DNA from: Iris pallida
Lineage: Eukaryota > Streptophyta > Magnoliopsida > Asparagales > Iridaceae
DNA length: 64,000 bases
NCBI GenBank assembly: GCA_029216955.1
Contig: JANAVB010031417.1
Span: 23,813,917 to 23,877,916, forward strand
Direction: 5' to 3'
Shown here: positions 1-9,836 of the stretch, piece by piece
Layout: the number at the start of each line of letters is the position of its first letter
How positions within the stretch are numbered: the first letter of the stretch is position 1
Position numbers and translations under genes: made by a program
The notes under the pieces: generated by a model
Seen by the model: the letters and a program-made list of their open reading frames with translations, nothing else
Told to the model about the DNA's origin: nothing
The model's database searches: none

Positions 1-168
1 CTCGTCTTGGCAATTGGCAAAGAACTCGTCAACAATGTTTCTCATTTAGGTTTGGGTTTGGTACAGCTTAAAGCTGCTTTTGACTATTCTTCAGAAAAGT
101 AATTGCTTATTTTTTCAAAATGGGTTCTGTAAATTTTGTTTCTGCATAATATCCTTTAGTTTCTTTTG

Positions 169-203
<35 letters not shown>

Positions 204-562
204 TGAAGGTTTTTTACCGAACATTATTACATTTGGCAGTAGTTTCAGCGTGCAGCTACGACAACAATTTTTTTGTAAGTTTCGGCAATGTCAAACAGTC
301 CAGACTCACATTCAGTAGAAGAAGATAGCCTGATTTAATTCACGGAATGAAAGGAAAGGAAGTCAATTATTTGCTTCTTCTTTTTTCGGGGTTTGAAAAG
401 AACAGAAAAATAGAAAGAAAAATAAAAAGTGAATCCTTAGGAGTAGATAGAAAAAACATTTTCTACAATAATTTTTTGGGCTATTTAGTAATTAAGTGAA
501 CAGTAATTTTAAGACCAAAACACTAACGTCGAAAATTTTGGAGATTCAAATCATAGTATCAA
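1..562. other. Upstream region of the extensin gene, no gene recognised
   Basis: AT-rich non-coding DNA with a TA dinucleotide run at 171-202. A short open frame at 80-328 runs through that microsatellite and has no recognisable domain. The stretch directly precedes the TATA box of the extensin gene and probably includes its promoter. I recognise nothing else in it. Confidence 0.5.
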
Positions 563-572
563 CTATATATTA
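563..572 (+). promoter_or_regulatory. Probable TATA box of the extensin gene
   Basis: The sequence CTATATATTA lies 57 bp upstream of the ATG at 629. A plant transcription start about 30 bp downstream would fall near 595. This makes the ATG at 572, which touches the TATA box, an unlikely initiation codon and favours the in-frame ATGs at 629, 653 or 683. Confidence 0.45.
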
Positions 573-628
573 TGTTGCACCAACCGAGCAACACTCCTTT
601 GCTTAATATCAAATCTCAAGCTTCGGTC

Positions 629-915
629 ATGGAGAATCACCACCTTGTAGTCATGGAGAATCACCACCACAAGGCGCGGGCTATGGCGCCGCACCTACTC
701 TTGGCTATTGCCATCTGCCTGATTGCCACAGTCGCGGAGGGTGGCGACAATGAGCATTATGCCTACTCTTCTCCGCCTCCACCCCCTCCTTCCCCATCGC
801 CGGCTCCGCCACCCCCTTACCATTACAACTCCCCGCCTCCACCATCGCCATCGCCACCTCCTCCTCCTCCCTACATTTACAAGTCACCCCCTCCACCTTC
901 TTCGTCACCACCCCT
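629..915 (+). pseudogene. Extensin, 5' part (signal peptide and first SPPPP repeats)
   Basis: N-terminal part of an extensin, a secreted hydroxyproline-rich glycoprotein that is cross-linked into the plant cell wall. From the ATG at 683 the protein starts with a hydrophobic signal peptide (MAPHLLLAIAICLIATVAEG), then runs into Ser-Pro(n) blocks separated by tyrosine motifs (YHYN, YIYK). Ser-Pro4 blocks carry arabinosylated hydroxyproline, and Tyr-X-Tyr-Lys motifs are the usual cross-linking sites; this is family knowledge. The frame is open from 572, but the TATA box at 563-572 argues for 629 or 683. The coding frame is interrupted at 915 by a transposon and resumes after 1772. Read through, it would end in an unrelated tail and stop at 962-964. 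Confidence 0.85.
908..915. repeat. 8-bp target-site duplication, left copy
   Basis: CCACCCCT at 908-915 is repeated exactly at 1765-1772, flanking the hAT-like element. Eight base pairs is the duplication length of the hAT superfamily. Removing the element and one copy restores the extensin reading frame. Confidence 0.9.
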
Positions 916-1764
916 CAGGGCCGGCTCCAGCATTTTAGAGGTCCTAGACAAGTCTCATAAATGAGGCCCTCTCCTCATCCCTCTATATAAATTTTTATAA
1001 AGCAAATCCAATAAATGTTGAATGAGGGCATAGGCAAGTCCTCATACTCTCCTCGTTTTTTTTATGTGCAAAATTGTCAATTAAATCGTTGTGATCAAAT
1101 TTAGCTGTCATTTTTTCTCAATAGACAATATGGCCAAACCGTTCAATCTATCTTGTGACATAGTTGATCGAAGATAAATTTTTATCAACTTCAGCTTGGA
1201 AAAACTTATTTCGGCAGTAGCTACTGTAACCGGTATAGTCAATATATTCTATAAGCTATCCAAGCATTAGAAAAACCAAAGCACAAATTTTTGATACACT
1301 CCAAGAAAAAATAGACGTTAGAAAAATGATTAAATGGGAAAAAAATACCCGCAAAGGCTGCGGGAGAGGAGAGATATTCGCCCGTTGGAGTCTTGGGGGA
1401 GATGTCCGTTGGAGAGAGAGAGATATCGAATGGAGAGGGAGAGATTTGCGTTGAGGAGACGAAGAGGTTAGGCAGAGTGGCGGACGCGCGGCTTAAAAAT
1501 AGGAATAGTTGTCGTTCCTATTTTAGGTCAAATAAAAATAAGGGCTGCAGCTCTACTTAAAAAGTAAAGTTTCAACAATAAAGCCATATACTTTCCTTTC
1601 ATCCAGTGATCCAGGAACGTTGTCAAGAACGTGGGCTTTGGACCGGGCTTCATTTTTTGGCCCTGGGCTACGGAAAAAATAGCTACAATTTTTTTTTGAA
1701 GGCCCTCCTAGGGGAGGAGGCCCTAGGCAGCTGCCTAGCCTGCCTCCCCTTGGAGCCGGCCCTG
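916..1764. mobile_element. Non-autonomous hAT-like DNA transposon, 849 bp
   Basis: The left end CAGGGCCGGCTCCA is the inverse of the right end (TGGAGCCGGCCCTG at 1751-1764), with an exact 8-bp duplication CCACCCCT on both sides. CAGGG-type ends plus an 8-bp duplication are typical of plant hAT elements. A 16-bp perfect palindrome, CTAGGCAGCTGCCTAG, lies at 1723-1738 near the right end. No transposase frame is present, so it must have been moved by an enzyme from elsewhere. It sits in the coding sequence of the extensin gene. Confidence 0.9.
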
Positions 1765-2526
1765 CCACCCCTGCCACCCCTGCCATATGTTTACAAGTCT
1801 CCACCATCTTCCTCTCTTAGTTCACCTCCACCACCCTACTACTACTTTTACAAGTCACCACCTCCACCTTCTCCAACACCTCCTTCTCCCTATACTTATA
1901 AGTCGCCACCTCCTCCATTACCATCACCTCCTCCTTCTTACATTTATAAGTCACCGCCTCCACCTTCTCCATCACCTCCCCCTCCTCCCTATATTTACAA
2001 GTCGCCACCTCCTCCGTCACCATTACCTCCTCCACCACCCTACATATACAAGTCACATCCACCTTCTCCGTCACCTCCACCACCCTACATTTACAAGTCA
2101 CCACCTCCACCTTCTCTGTCACCACCACCACCCTATGTTTACAAGTCACCACCTCCACCTTCTTCGTCACCACCACCACCCTACATTTACAAGTCACGAC
2201 CTCCACCTTCTCCGTCACCACCACCACCCTATGTTTACAATTCACCACCTCCACCTTCTCCCTCACCTCTACTACCCTATGTTTACAAGTTGCCACCTCC
2301 ACCATCACCATCGCCTCCTCCCCCATATGTTTACAAGTCGCCACCTCCACCTTCTCCAACACCTCCACCACCCTATATTTACAATTCCCCTCCTCCTCCT
2401 CCGCCCACATCGTCTCCGCCCCCACCTTACGTTTACAAGTCACCACCCCCGCCTTCTCGATCGCCTCCTCCCCTATATGTTTACAAGTCGCCACCTCCAC
2501 CTTCTCCAACACCTCCACCACTGTGA
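1765..2526 (+). pseudogene. Extensin, 3' part (SPPPP-YVYK repeat region), truncated
   Basis: Continuation of the extensin. From 1773 the frame is exactly in phase with the codon split at 914-915, and reads as repeats of Ser-Pro2-4 blocks alternating with YVYK, YIYK, YTYK or YIYN. There are roughly 12 to 15 units, each about 16-20 residues. The last unit is cut short: where earlier units continue PPPY, this one reads PPL then stops. The stop codon (2524-2526) appears to lie inside the LTR of element A, which starts TGTGAAGC at 2522. The gene is therefore interrupted by one element and probably truncated by another, and no further extensin repeats occur in the window. Whether a truncated secreted product is made is unknown. 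Confidence 0.85.
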
Positions 2527-4854
2527 AGCTCATGATTTGTTTGTATTTTTTTTTAATTAATTGTTTGTTTTAGCCTTAAACCCAAGCCCAACTTTGCTAG
2601 CCCAAATAACTTAAACCCATTAGGTTCAAACCCAACCCGAATCCCTTTCCATACCCATTCTCCCACTCACCCGGTTCTCCCTCTTGATCCACTTTGTGCG
2701 CCACTTCTTCTCTCCACCATCTCTACATAACTCCATCAGAAACTTTTCCATTCACAGAAACTTCACCTTCTTCCTCCACCAAAATCCCCACAACTCATTA
2801 CTCTCTCCACCATTTCCCGATCCTAGATCACCTCGCCATTCCTGTCGATCCAACACCCCTCTTCCCCGCCTTTTCTGCAACCTCCCGACGTTCGCCCGCC
2901 CGAGGCCGTCGACCCCAGCCGGCACCGTCGTTCCCGCGACCTCCCCTGAGGCCGCCGACCCCCCCTGCGCAGCCGCCCGAGCCCGACGACGCCCCGTCGG
3001 CCGCCCAGACCCGCGCGCTCCCTCCCGCAGCACTGCCGCCTCCCGCACGCCCTCCGCCCGACGTCCGCCGTCTCCCGTGTGCGTGCCCCGTCACCGCGTG
3101 TTCGCCGTGTGCGTGCACGTACTCGTGCTCGTCGTTTCCAGTGTTGTTCCGAGTCCGAGGCCTCCCCTCGGTACTCCTTCGTGCAAGCTTTGGGTAAACT
3201 TTTTCCTTTCCTTCTGTCATTCTTCACAGAACCCATATTTCACTTTCTGGCCTTAGAGACTGTTCTGTAGATTAATATTAGTTTCTGTAGATTGTTATTT
3301 AGTTTCTGTGTGTTACTAATAGCAATGTTGGTAATAAATTTCTTTTAGAAAACTTTGTTTAGGTTGCTGGTTGCATAAACTTTAATTAATTTAAAATGTG
3401 GATTTCTGAATTAGATTATTTAATTTTGTGTTTATAAATTTGGTTGTATGTATATCTAAAATCTGAAATCTTTTATAGTAACATAAAACCATTATTTTGG
3501 TAAGAAAATATATTTTGTGCATTAATTGCTATTTTAATAATTAAAGGTGATTTTTTATGTTATTACAAAAATGATTAAAAGACATAATTTTAAGAAAAAC
3601 CATTTTTGTTAAATAATTAACCTCGATAAATAATTTCTGTTTTATTATTTAGATAAATTTATTTTCCCACAAAATTACCAATTTCTAGAAATACCTTTTA
3701 AGTTCATTTTCTTAATAATGATTATTTACGACAAACCTATGTTTTATTTAAAATGGTAATATATTAATTTTAGTTTAGTAACAAAACCTACTTTATGTAC
3801 AAATGGTTTCCAATTAGGATCACCAACCTGTAGACTTGGCCTAGTTTTGTACCTTAGATTTAGGGTGTAATTCTGGTTACTAAAACTGGTATTACGATCT
3901 TGTAGGTTCTGCTCCGTAAACCCTAGCAGTCACCTACTGGTTGCTGCCACGTCAAAGAATATTCTGAGACAAGTTTCATATCTATTCCATGTCTGCGTTT
4001 TATTTTAATAATTAAATTGTGCATCAGTTGGTTACATGTAGTATAGTTACACTGATTCACCGTAGATCCCTCTCGGACTCCACATAGGTTGATGGATTGC
4101 TGGATGGCTATCTTGACATGTTGGTTATTAATTATTGACTCATTGACTTGGGGATTGCTTGGGGGAGTAGTATAACGTCTGTGACCAAAGCCAAATCTCG
4201 CTCGTTTCTCGTCTCGCGCTAACCCCTACCACACAGGGGGTTGAGCCGTACCGTATACTATTCGTTTTGGCCAAAACGTTAGTATACATATTACCTCTAT
4301 CGCAGCCGGTCACAGGCCCTGTTATATACTCAACATTAGCTTAGCATTGCATCATACTGGACATTGACATCATCTTGTTTGTTAGTCTTTTTGCTATTAA
4401 ATACAAAAATATATTATTTCTTAAACTATCTCGCATGTTACATTTATTATTAATTTAGAATTGCTAGATGTGGATGAAATATGTCATTGCTCCCTCCTGA
4501 CTGGAGACCCAATATTTTTAGGTGATTGCGACGAAGAGGAGCTGCCTTATTGTACTTTCTACGGGCCTGACTTGGGTCCCGCAGGCTCGGCTGAACCAGG
4601 AACCCCTGAACCTTAGAAGTTGGCTTAGTACTTTTCTCTTTTCTTTATTTTCAGAACAATTTGTAATAAAATGAATATTGTTGTTGTTTGTTTTATTTTC
4701 AGACTTTTCCCAGTTGAATAAAATGTTTTATTTCCGTTAGATATTTCTGCATGTTGTGTTTCATTGCTTGACACAGCTTACTACCACCGTCTCACAACGG
4801 TGCAGGCTGGGCATGATCCGACTAGACCCATTACATTGGGATCGGATCGTGACA
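2522..4854 (+). mobile_element. 5' LTR of element A (Tekay/Del-type Ty3/gypsy)
   Basis: The right border is clear: the sequence ends GGATCGTGACA at 4854 and is followed by the same leader motif that follows the LTRs of elements B and E. The left border is inferred from TGTGAAGC at 2522, exactly where the extensin repeat breaks. The LTR holds a C-rich to GC-rich stretch at 2640-3180, followed by AT-rich DNA from 3270, and ends in a CAGCTTACT...AGGCTGG block that resembles the ends of the B and G LTRs. A frame at 2684-3256 is low-complexity Pro/Arg sequence and probably not a gene. The 3' LTR of this element is not in the window. Confidence 0.65.
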
Positions 4855-5112
4855 TGTTTTTAGTTGTGGCCCATGCAGGACCGTTCTGTAAGCTGGTCTA
4901 GTCAACTTAGTCTAGACCATCACGCAGTTCTGTGACTTGACCTAGGTTTAGTTGAGACTTTAGGAAAACAGACTTAGAAACAACTAGAACACTTAGATAA
5001 CATTTACCCTGTTACATTATAGGACTGAAATTATATACTTTAATAACTATTTTTGTTTGCTTATAGATGTATTAGGCTCCCTTGCTTATGTTTGTACCCA
5101 AACCTGTCAGCA
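4855..5112 (+). other. Leader of element A
   Basis: Untranslated leader between LTR and gag. It starts TGTTTTTAGTTGTGGCCCAT, a motif shared with elements B and E at the same place. A canonical tRNA-iMet primer site (TGGTATCAGAGC) is not visible. No gene is seen here. Confidence 0.5.
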
Positions 5113-6644
5113 GATGGCGAAGGGTAAGACTACTCGTTCTGGGCCTGCTGTTGAGGAGGTTTAATCCTCTGAGAATACTCCAACTCAGGCTCAGTCAGAC
5201 CCCTCTCCGTTGTAGCTTACTGATCGTCCTCACACTTCACGACCCCCGCGTGCTGCTTACACTTCCACAGTACATACAGCAGCGCCGATCCCTCCGAGGA
5301 CCGCAACCCCACCTGTTGAAGCGGTTTCTCCAGCTACTCCACCAGCACTAGTGGACAACGCTGACCTCGTAGGCCTGCTACGAGGAGTACTTGAGGCCCA
5401 GAGGGCTCAAGCAGAAGTGAATCGCGAGCAGACCGCGATTATGAAGGAGGGTATGGAGAATGCCCACAATGTCGCCATAGCAGTGTTGCAAACATCACAG
5501 ACAGAGAAGAGGCCTACCAAGGTGAGAAAAGTGAAATTGATAATTTATGTTTCATTGGAGAAATATAGATGCTGATGTAGCAGTCCTTTAATTCAGGAGA
5601 AAGTTGGGGAGATCGAGAGCTTCAAGAACTTGAGTCCGCGGCCTTTCAAAGGGACTGAAGGCCTAACCTACACGGACGAGTGGCTGGATGACATGGAGCG
5701 ACTCCTCAGCGTTGCCCGCATCCCACCTGGACTTATGGTAGAGGCTGTAGCTCTACAGCTTCGAGATGTTGCTAGCATATGGTATCGGAACGAGCCCAGA
5801 TTTATGACTGGAGGAATATCCTGGCGTTCCTTCAAGAAGCAGTTCAAGAGGAAGTTCTTCCCAGAAGCTGCTCTGCAAGCCATGGCAAGGCAATTCCATG
5901 ACCTGAAGCAAGGAGACCGTACTCTGGAGGAGTACGTATCTGAATTCAACTGGCTTAGCAGGTTTGCACCCCGCCTGGTTGCAGACCCAAAGGAACGTGC
6001 CCAGAAGTTTCGACATGGATTGCGGGAGGAGATCCGTACTCATGTTGCTGCGAATGGAGCCAAGACGTTCGACAAGATGCTTAAGGTGGCCCAAGACGTG
6101 GAGGCCAGTTTAGTCGACCGTACCAAGAGAGAGCACCCTGGATCCAGCAGCTACTACCAGGAAAGTTCCAAGAGGCCCAACACCAACAGCAAGCCCTCTC
6201 AGCAGTAGCACAAGGCACCCCAGCAGAACCAGCCGAAGACCGTCACTTGCACCTACTGCAAGAGGCCCAGACACTCATCAGATATCTGTAGGAAGAGACT
6301 GGGCCACCGTCTTGCTTGTGGGTCGGCTACCCACCAGATCAGAGATTGCCCCACAGCATTCAGAGCTGGACCTGGACAGCAGAAGGGTCCACTTCCTTCC
6401 CAGCAGCAGCGGTACAACCAGTACAGGACCGAACAAGCTTTTGCCTTGGCCGTTGAGGAGCCTGAGGCAGAACCAGAACCAGAAGGAGATGTCATCGCAG
6501 GTGCCACTTTATTACACTCACACCCGACTTCATGTCTATTTGATTCTAGAGCATCGCACAACTTTATATCTTCAGACGTAGGGTGTAGTAAGATGATTTG
6601 TAGAGTTATGATTGGAGGGGACCTATCCCTATCACTGAGACTTG
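5113..6644 (+). pseudogene. gag: Element A gag and start of protease, with a 75-bp intron
   Basis: Degenerate gag of a chromovirus-like Ty3/gypsy element, starting at ATG 5113 (MAKGKTTRSGPA). Early stop codons and one frame change precede 5351. A capsid domain of the Retrotrans_gag type lies at about 5630-6120 (YTDEWLDDMERLL, then WRSFKKQFKRKFFPE). Two CCHC-like zinc knuckles follow (CTYCKRPRHSSDIC and CGSATHQIRDC), after an in-frame TAG at 6206-6208. The protease active-site region reads DSRASHNFIS, where families have DSGASHNFIS, so the catalytic glycine is changed. A GT-AG intron at 5522-5596 joins the two open halves in phase. The frame is broken at 6645 by the CACTA element and resumes at 15555. 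Confidence 0.8.
5522..5596 (+). other. Probable 75-bp spliceosomal intron in gag of element A
   Basis: CAAG|GTGAG at 5522 and TTAATTCAG at 5588-5596 bound an AT-rich 75-bp segment containing the stop that ends the first frame. Removing it joins the frame ending at 5521 to the one starting at 5597 in phase 0. Element E has a GTAAGT donor-like site at a comparable place in its gag remnant. Confidence 0.6.
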
Positions 6645-6656
6645 CACTACCAGAAT

Positions 6657-7146
6657 AAGTCGTTTTAGCGACGCATAAAGACGTCGCTAAAACGACAAAT
6701 TTCGTCGCTAAATAAAGTTAGCGACAAAATTACCGACGTTTCGTGATAATCGCTGAAATGTAAGTCGCTAATCTTCGAAACGTCGCAAAACGTCGCCATT
6801 ATCGACGTTTACCGACGTATATATACGTCGGTATATTGCCGACGCCTACCGTCGTGACGTCGGTGGATTACCGACGTATTACTGTGTATCGCTACGCGTC
6901 GGTAAATTACCGACGTATTACCGACGAATAGTCGGTGGTTTAGTGACATGATCGAAGTCGCTAAACGTCGGTAATTCTTGGGAATTCCTGAGAATATTAG
7001 CGACGAACACCGACGTTTACCGACGTTCGCCGACATTTATAACGTCGCTAAAACGTCGGTAAACTGGAAAATATGGCATATTTACCGACGTTTATCGACG
7101 CAAACTTACGTCGGTGTCCGTCGGTAAACGTCGGTAAACGTCGCTA
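6657..7146. repeat. Left sub-terminal repeats of the CACTA element
   Basis: Dozens of short motifs in both orientations, mainly GTCGCTAA, ACCGACG and CGACGT, at about 10-20 bp spacing. In CACTA elements such sub-terminal arrays bind the TNPA-type protein. The same motifs recur at the right end. Confidence 0.85.
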
Positions 7147-7308
7147 AATCTGCAAAAAAATAAAAAAATAAAATACAGAATGTCCATTTCTCCCTGCAGT
7201 TTAAAAAGATAACCATTTCTCACTGTAGAATAGGATCCAAACAATCACAGAATGTCCATTTCTCGCTGTACACAACTAACCAAGTTTGTATACTTGACGT
7301 CGATAATT

Positions 7309-7440
7309 GCGAATAACCAAATATCCAAATAACCAAGTTTACAACAATCACACAACAACTAACCAAATAACCAAATAACCAAATAACCAAGTATCCAAAT
7401 ATCCAAATAACCAAGTATCCAAACAACCAAGTATCCAAAT
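7309..7440. repeat. Minisatellite of AACCAAAT / ATCCAAAT units
   Basis: Tandem copies of an 8-bp unit (AACCAAAT, AACCAAGT, ATCCAAAT) next to the left sub-terminal region. The minus strand reads as a repetitive Leu/Trp/Phe frame, which is a by-product of the repeat. Confidence 0.8.
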
Positions 7441-7514
7441 CTACATAACCAACGAATGAAAAAAGTCACAAACAAAGAATGAAACAAACATAGAAACAGT
7501 CCTAACTAGGACTA

Positions 7515-9597
7515 CTAGGAATCTGGTGCAGAAGGGGCACCGCCGCGACGAAGGGATAAGAACAACTGATACTCCTCACGTGAAATCGATACCGATGGAG
7601 GCAGTGACGTCGGTGGAGTCGGTGTCGAAGAAGATGGCGGTGGAGGCGGCGGAGTCGACGACGATGAAGGCGCACCCGGAACACCAGCACGCTCCAACGC
7701 TGCAAGTCGCTGGTGGTATGAATCCATGATAGATAACATTCTATCACTGCTCTCGACCATCGACTCCTGCGCCAATCTCATCCTCTCGGCCATGGTCACC
7801 TGTCCTATCTGCAGCTCCGTGACCGTGCGCTCTAACCCTTCAACGGTGCGCTCTGTCCTCTAAGTCGTCTCCCTGAGGTCCATAATGTCGCGGTCGAGCG
7901 CATCCAATCGTGCTAGCAGCGCAGGATCGTCGTGCTGAGACTGTTCCTCGATCCGTCGTAGCAGGTCGTCATGGAGAGACTCCATCATCTGGTGGACTCG
8001 GGCAGACTCCTGGGACGGCTGTGGACCATGTACACTAGCAGAAGATGTCCTAGAGGACTGGGTCGCAACTAGGGTGCCATAGGATCCCGTACCGTAGTAC
8101 GTACCCCTACGGAGTCCACCAGCGGCGGTAATCCACAGCTCGTCCTCCGACGGAGCCTGAGTGGGCTGCGAGGAAGTACCGGCCTCGCCTGCATCAGGTG
8201 CACTAGCAGCCGCCCGTTCCCGCAGCCTCTGATACTCGGCCTAGAAAGTACTTATTATTACTAACTTCTAATTTCTAATTAATGTACTTATTATTACTAA
8301 TTTCTAATTAATGTACTTATTATTTCTAATTTCTAATTAATGTACTTATTATTACTAACTACATGAATATTTATTTGCATCATATTTGCTAAGTTATATT
8401 AAAATTGACACGAAGTATTAAATTAAGATAACGTATTATAATACTTACATAAGTCTGCTCGGCCCTCTCGTCAATAAGGTCAGCGCCGCGACGATGGGTG
8501 ACCAGGAAGACGGTCACCATGTCGGCGTTACCGACCTTCCTTACCTGTAATTAAATATATTATCTTAGTAATAATTTATCAGTTTTGCATTAAAATAATA
8601 TTTCTAAAAGAGGAAGACATACCAGACGACGAAAATATTCTGTCATCGGAATCGACCCACCGCACCACTTCGAGGCATGTTGCCTAGCCGCCTTGGCCTT
8701 CTCCGACTTCTCTTTGTACTTTGACTCCTCGAATCGAGCCTTCATCGCATTCCATTGATCAGGGGTGATCCAACCTTGGATCGACTTTCCGGCACGATCA
8801 CGATCCTTCTGATCATTGATAGAGTCGCGGATCAGCTTGGCAGCGACGGCAGGAAACATCCCCTCGATAAGCTTGGCCCGGTACGGTGGATAGAAAAACA
8901 TATCCTAGAAGAGTGCAAACCAAATATTTATCAGTTATATATAATATACAAAAAATATATGATTCATGTTAAAAGTAAATATATTTTAACCTTGAAGCGC
9001 GCAAACCAGAAGGTCTTCCTCTCGTCCGGATCCTCAGAGTAGTTAATCCAAGCACCACCATAATTATGCCTCAGCATGTGGCCTAGACGTCTCTGTACCT
9101 CTGGGGGACGATATCTATACAAATATATTATATTCATGAAAAAAGTTAAATTATGATAAAAACAGAAAGAAAAAAATTATAAACCAAAACACCTACTTTG
9201 TACCGTCGGCCCAGATCTCCGTCCTCCTCTTCTCCGGAGGTGCGCACGCATCATCTGCATGATGCTGGTCGGCCGTCGGCGCCGCCGCCTCGGCCGTCGC
9301 CGCAGCCTCCGCCATCTGCTCATCCATCTCCATCATCGTATCAGCAGTAGGAACGCTAGACGGGCAATCACTCTCAACAGGCCTGGAACTACTCGTCCCA
9401 GGAGATATGCCACGTGACGTCGTCCCACCAGGCCCACCTACTGTCCGATATGGAGGAGTAATCGGTGACGAGGATCCAGAGCCGGTACCAGAATGAGGTA
9501 CCGAAGGAAAACTCCGTCCTCTAGCAGTACCTGTAGGAAGTACCGGAGGAGAGTGACCTTGTTGTCCCCTTCGGTACGCTCTGCGACGACCTGCCAT
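7515..9597 (-). pseudogene. CACTA second gene (TNPA-like, Transposase_24 family), five exons
   Basis: Five exons with consistent phases: 9597-9197, 9114-8991, 8904-8623, 8544-8449 and 8240-7515. They start at MAGRRRAYRRGQ and end APSAPDS-stop. Exons 2-4 carry the conserved core seen in plant Transposase_24 (Ptta/En/Spm) proteins, with WITPDQWNAMKARFEESKYK followed by KAARQHASKWCGG. The N-terminal exon is low-complexity Ser/Pro/Gly. The last exon has a helical, probably coiled-coil stretch followed by a proline/serine-rich tail. By family analogy it binds the sub-terminal motifs and assists the transposase; this is inferred. One in-frame TAG at 7860-7862 interrupts the last exon. Donor and acceptor sites fit GT-AG throughout, which supports the model. 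Confidence 0.75.
8247..8360. repeat. Short tandem repeat in the last intron of the TNPA-like gene
   Basis: Three to four copies of a roughly 30-36-bp AT-rich unit (GTACTTATTATTACTAA then TTTCTAATTAAT). It lies in the intron between the exons ending at 8449 and starting at 8240. Confidence 0.75.
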
Positions 9598-9608
9598 ACC
9601 TGATAACA

Positions 9609-9735
9609 GCATATGATAATACAACAAATAATAGAGACTAGAAATATGAAAGTACAACAAATAATAGAGACTAGAAATATGAAAGTACAACAAATAATAG
9701 AGACTAAAAATATGAAAGTACAACAAAGACAAGAT
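9609..9735. repeat. Tandem repeat, 36-bp unit, upstream of the TNPA-like gene
   Basis: Three to four near-identical copies of a unit reading ACAACAAATAATAGAGACTA then GAAATATGAAAGT. It lies just upstream of the ATG at 9597 on the minus strand, so in the leader or promoter of that gene. Confidence 0.8.
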
Positions 9736-9836
9736 AATAACCAAGATAACATATGATGATACATTCTACAATAAACATCTAAGTCCAGATAATGTATTCT
9801 AGAAGAAACATCTAAGTTCAGATAAGTATATCTCTC

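Noticed and set aside
1817..2533. Long minus-strand frame opposite the extensin repeats
   Set aside because: It is the antisense shadow of a low-complexity Pro-rich repeat; no start context, domain or independent composition.
2684..3256. Pro/Arg-rich plus-strand frame after the extensin
   Set aside because: GC-rich low-complexity part of the element A LTR, similar in character to the leader-like region of LTR B; open in several frames.
6657..7146. CRISPR-like or novel regulatory array of GTCGCTAA and ACCGACG
   Set aside because: Irregular spacing, both orientations, and mirrored at the other end of a CACTA element: sub-terminal repeats.
7220..7438. Minus-strand frame rich in Trp/Leu/Phe resembling a membrane protein
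   Set aside because: It is a translation of the AACCAAAT minisatellite.
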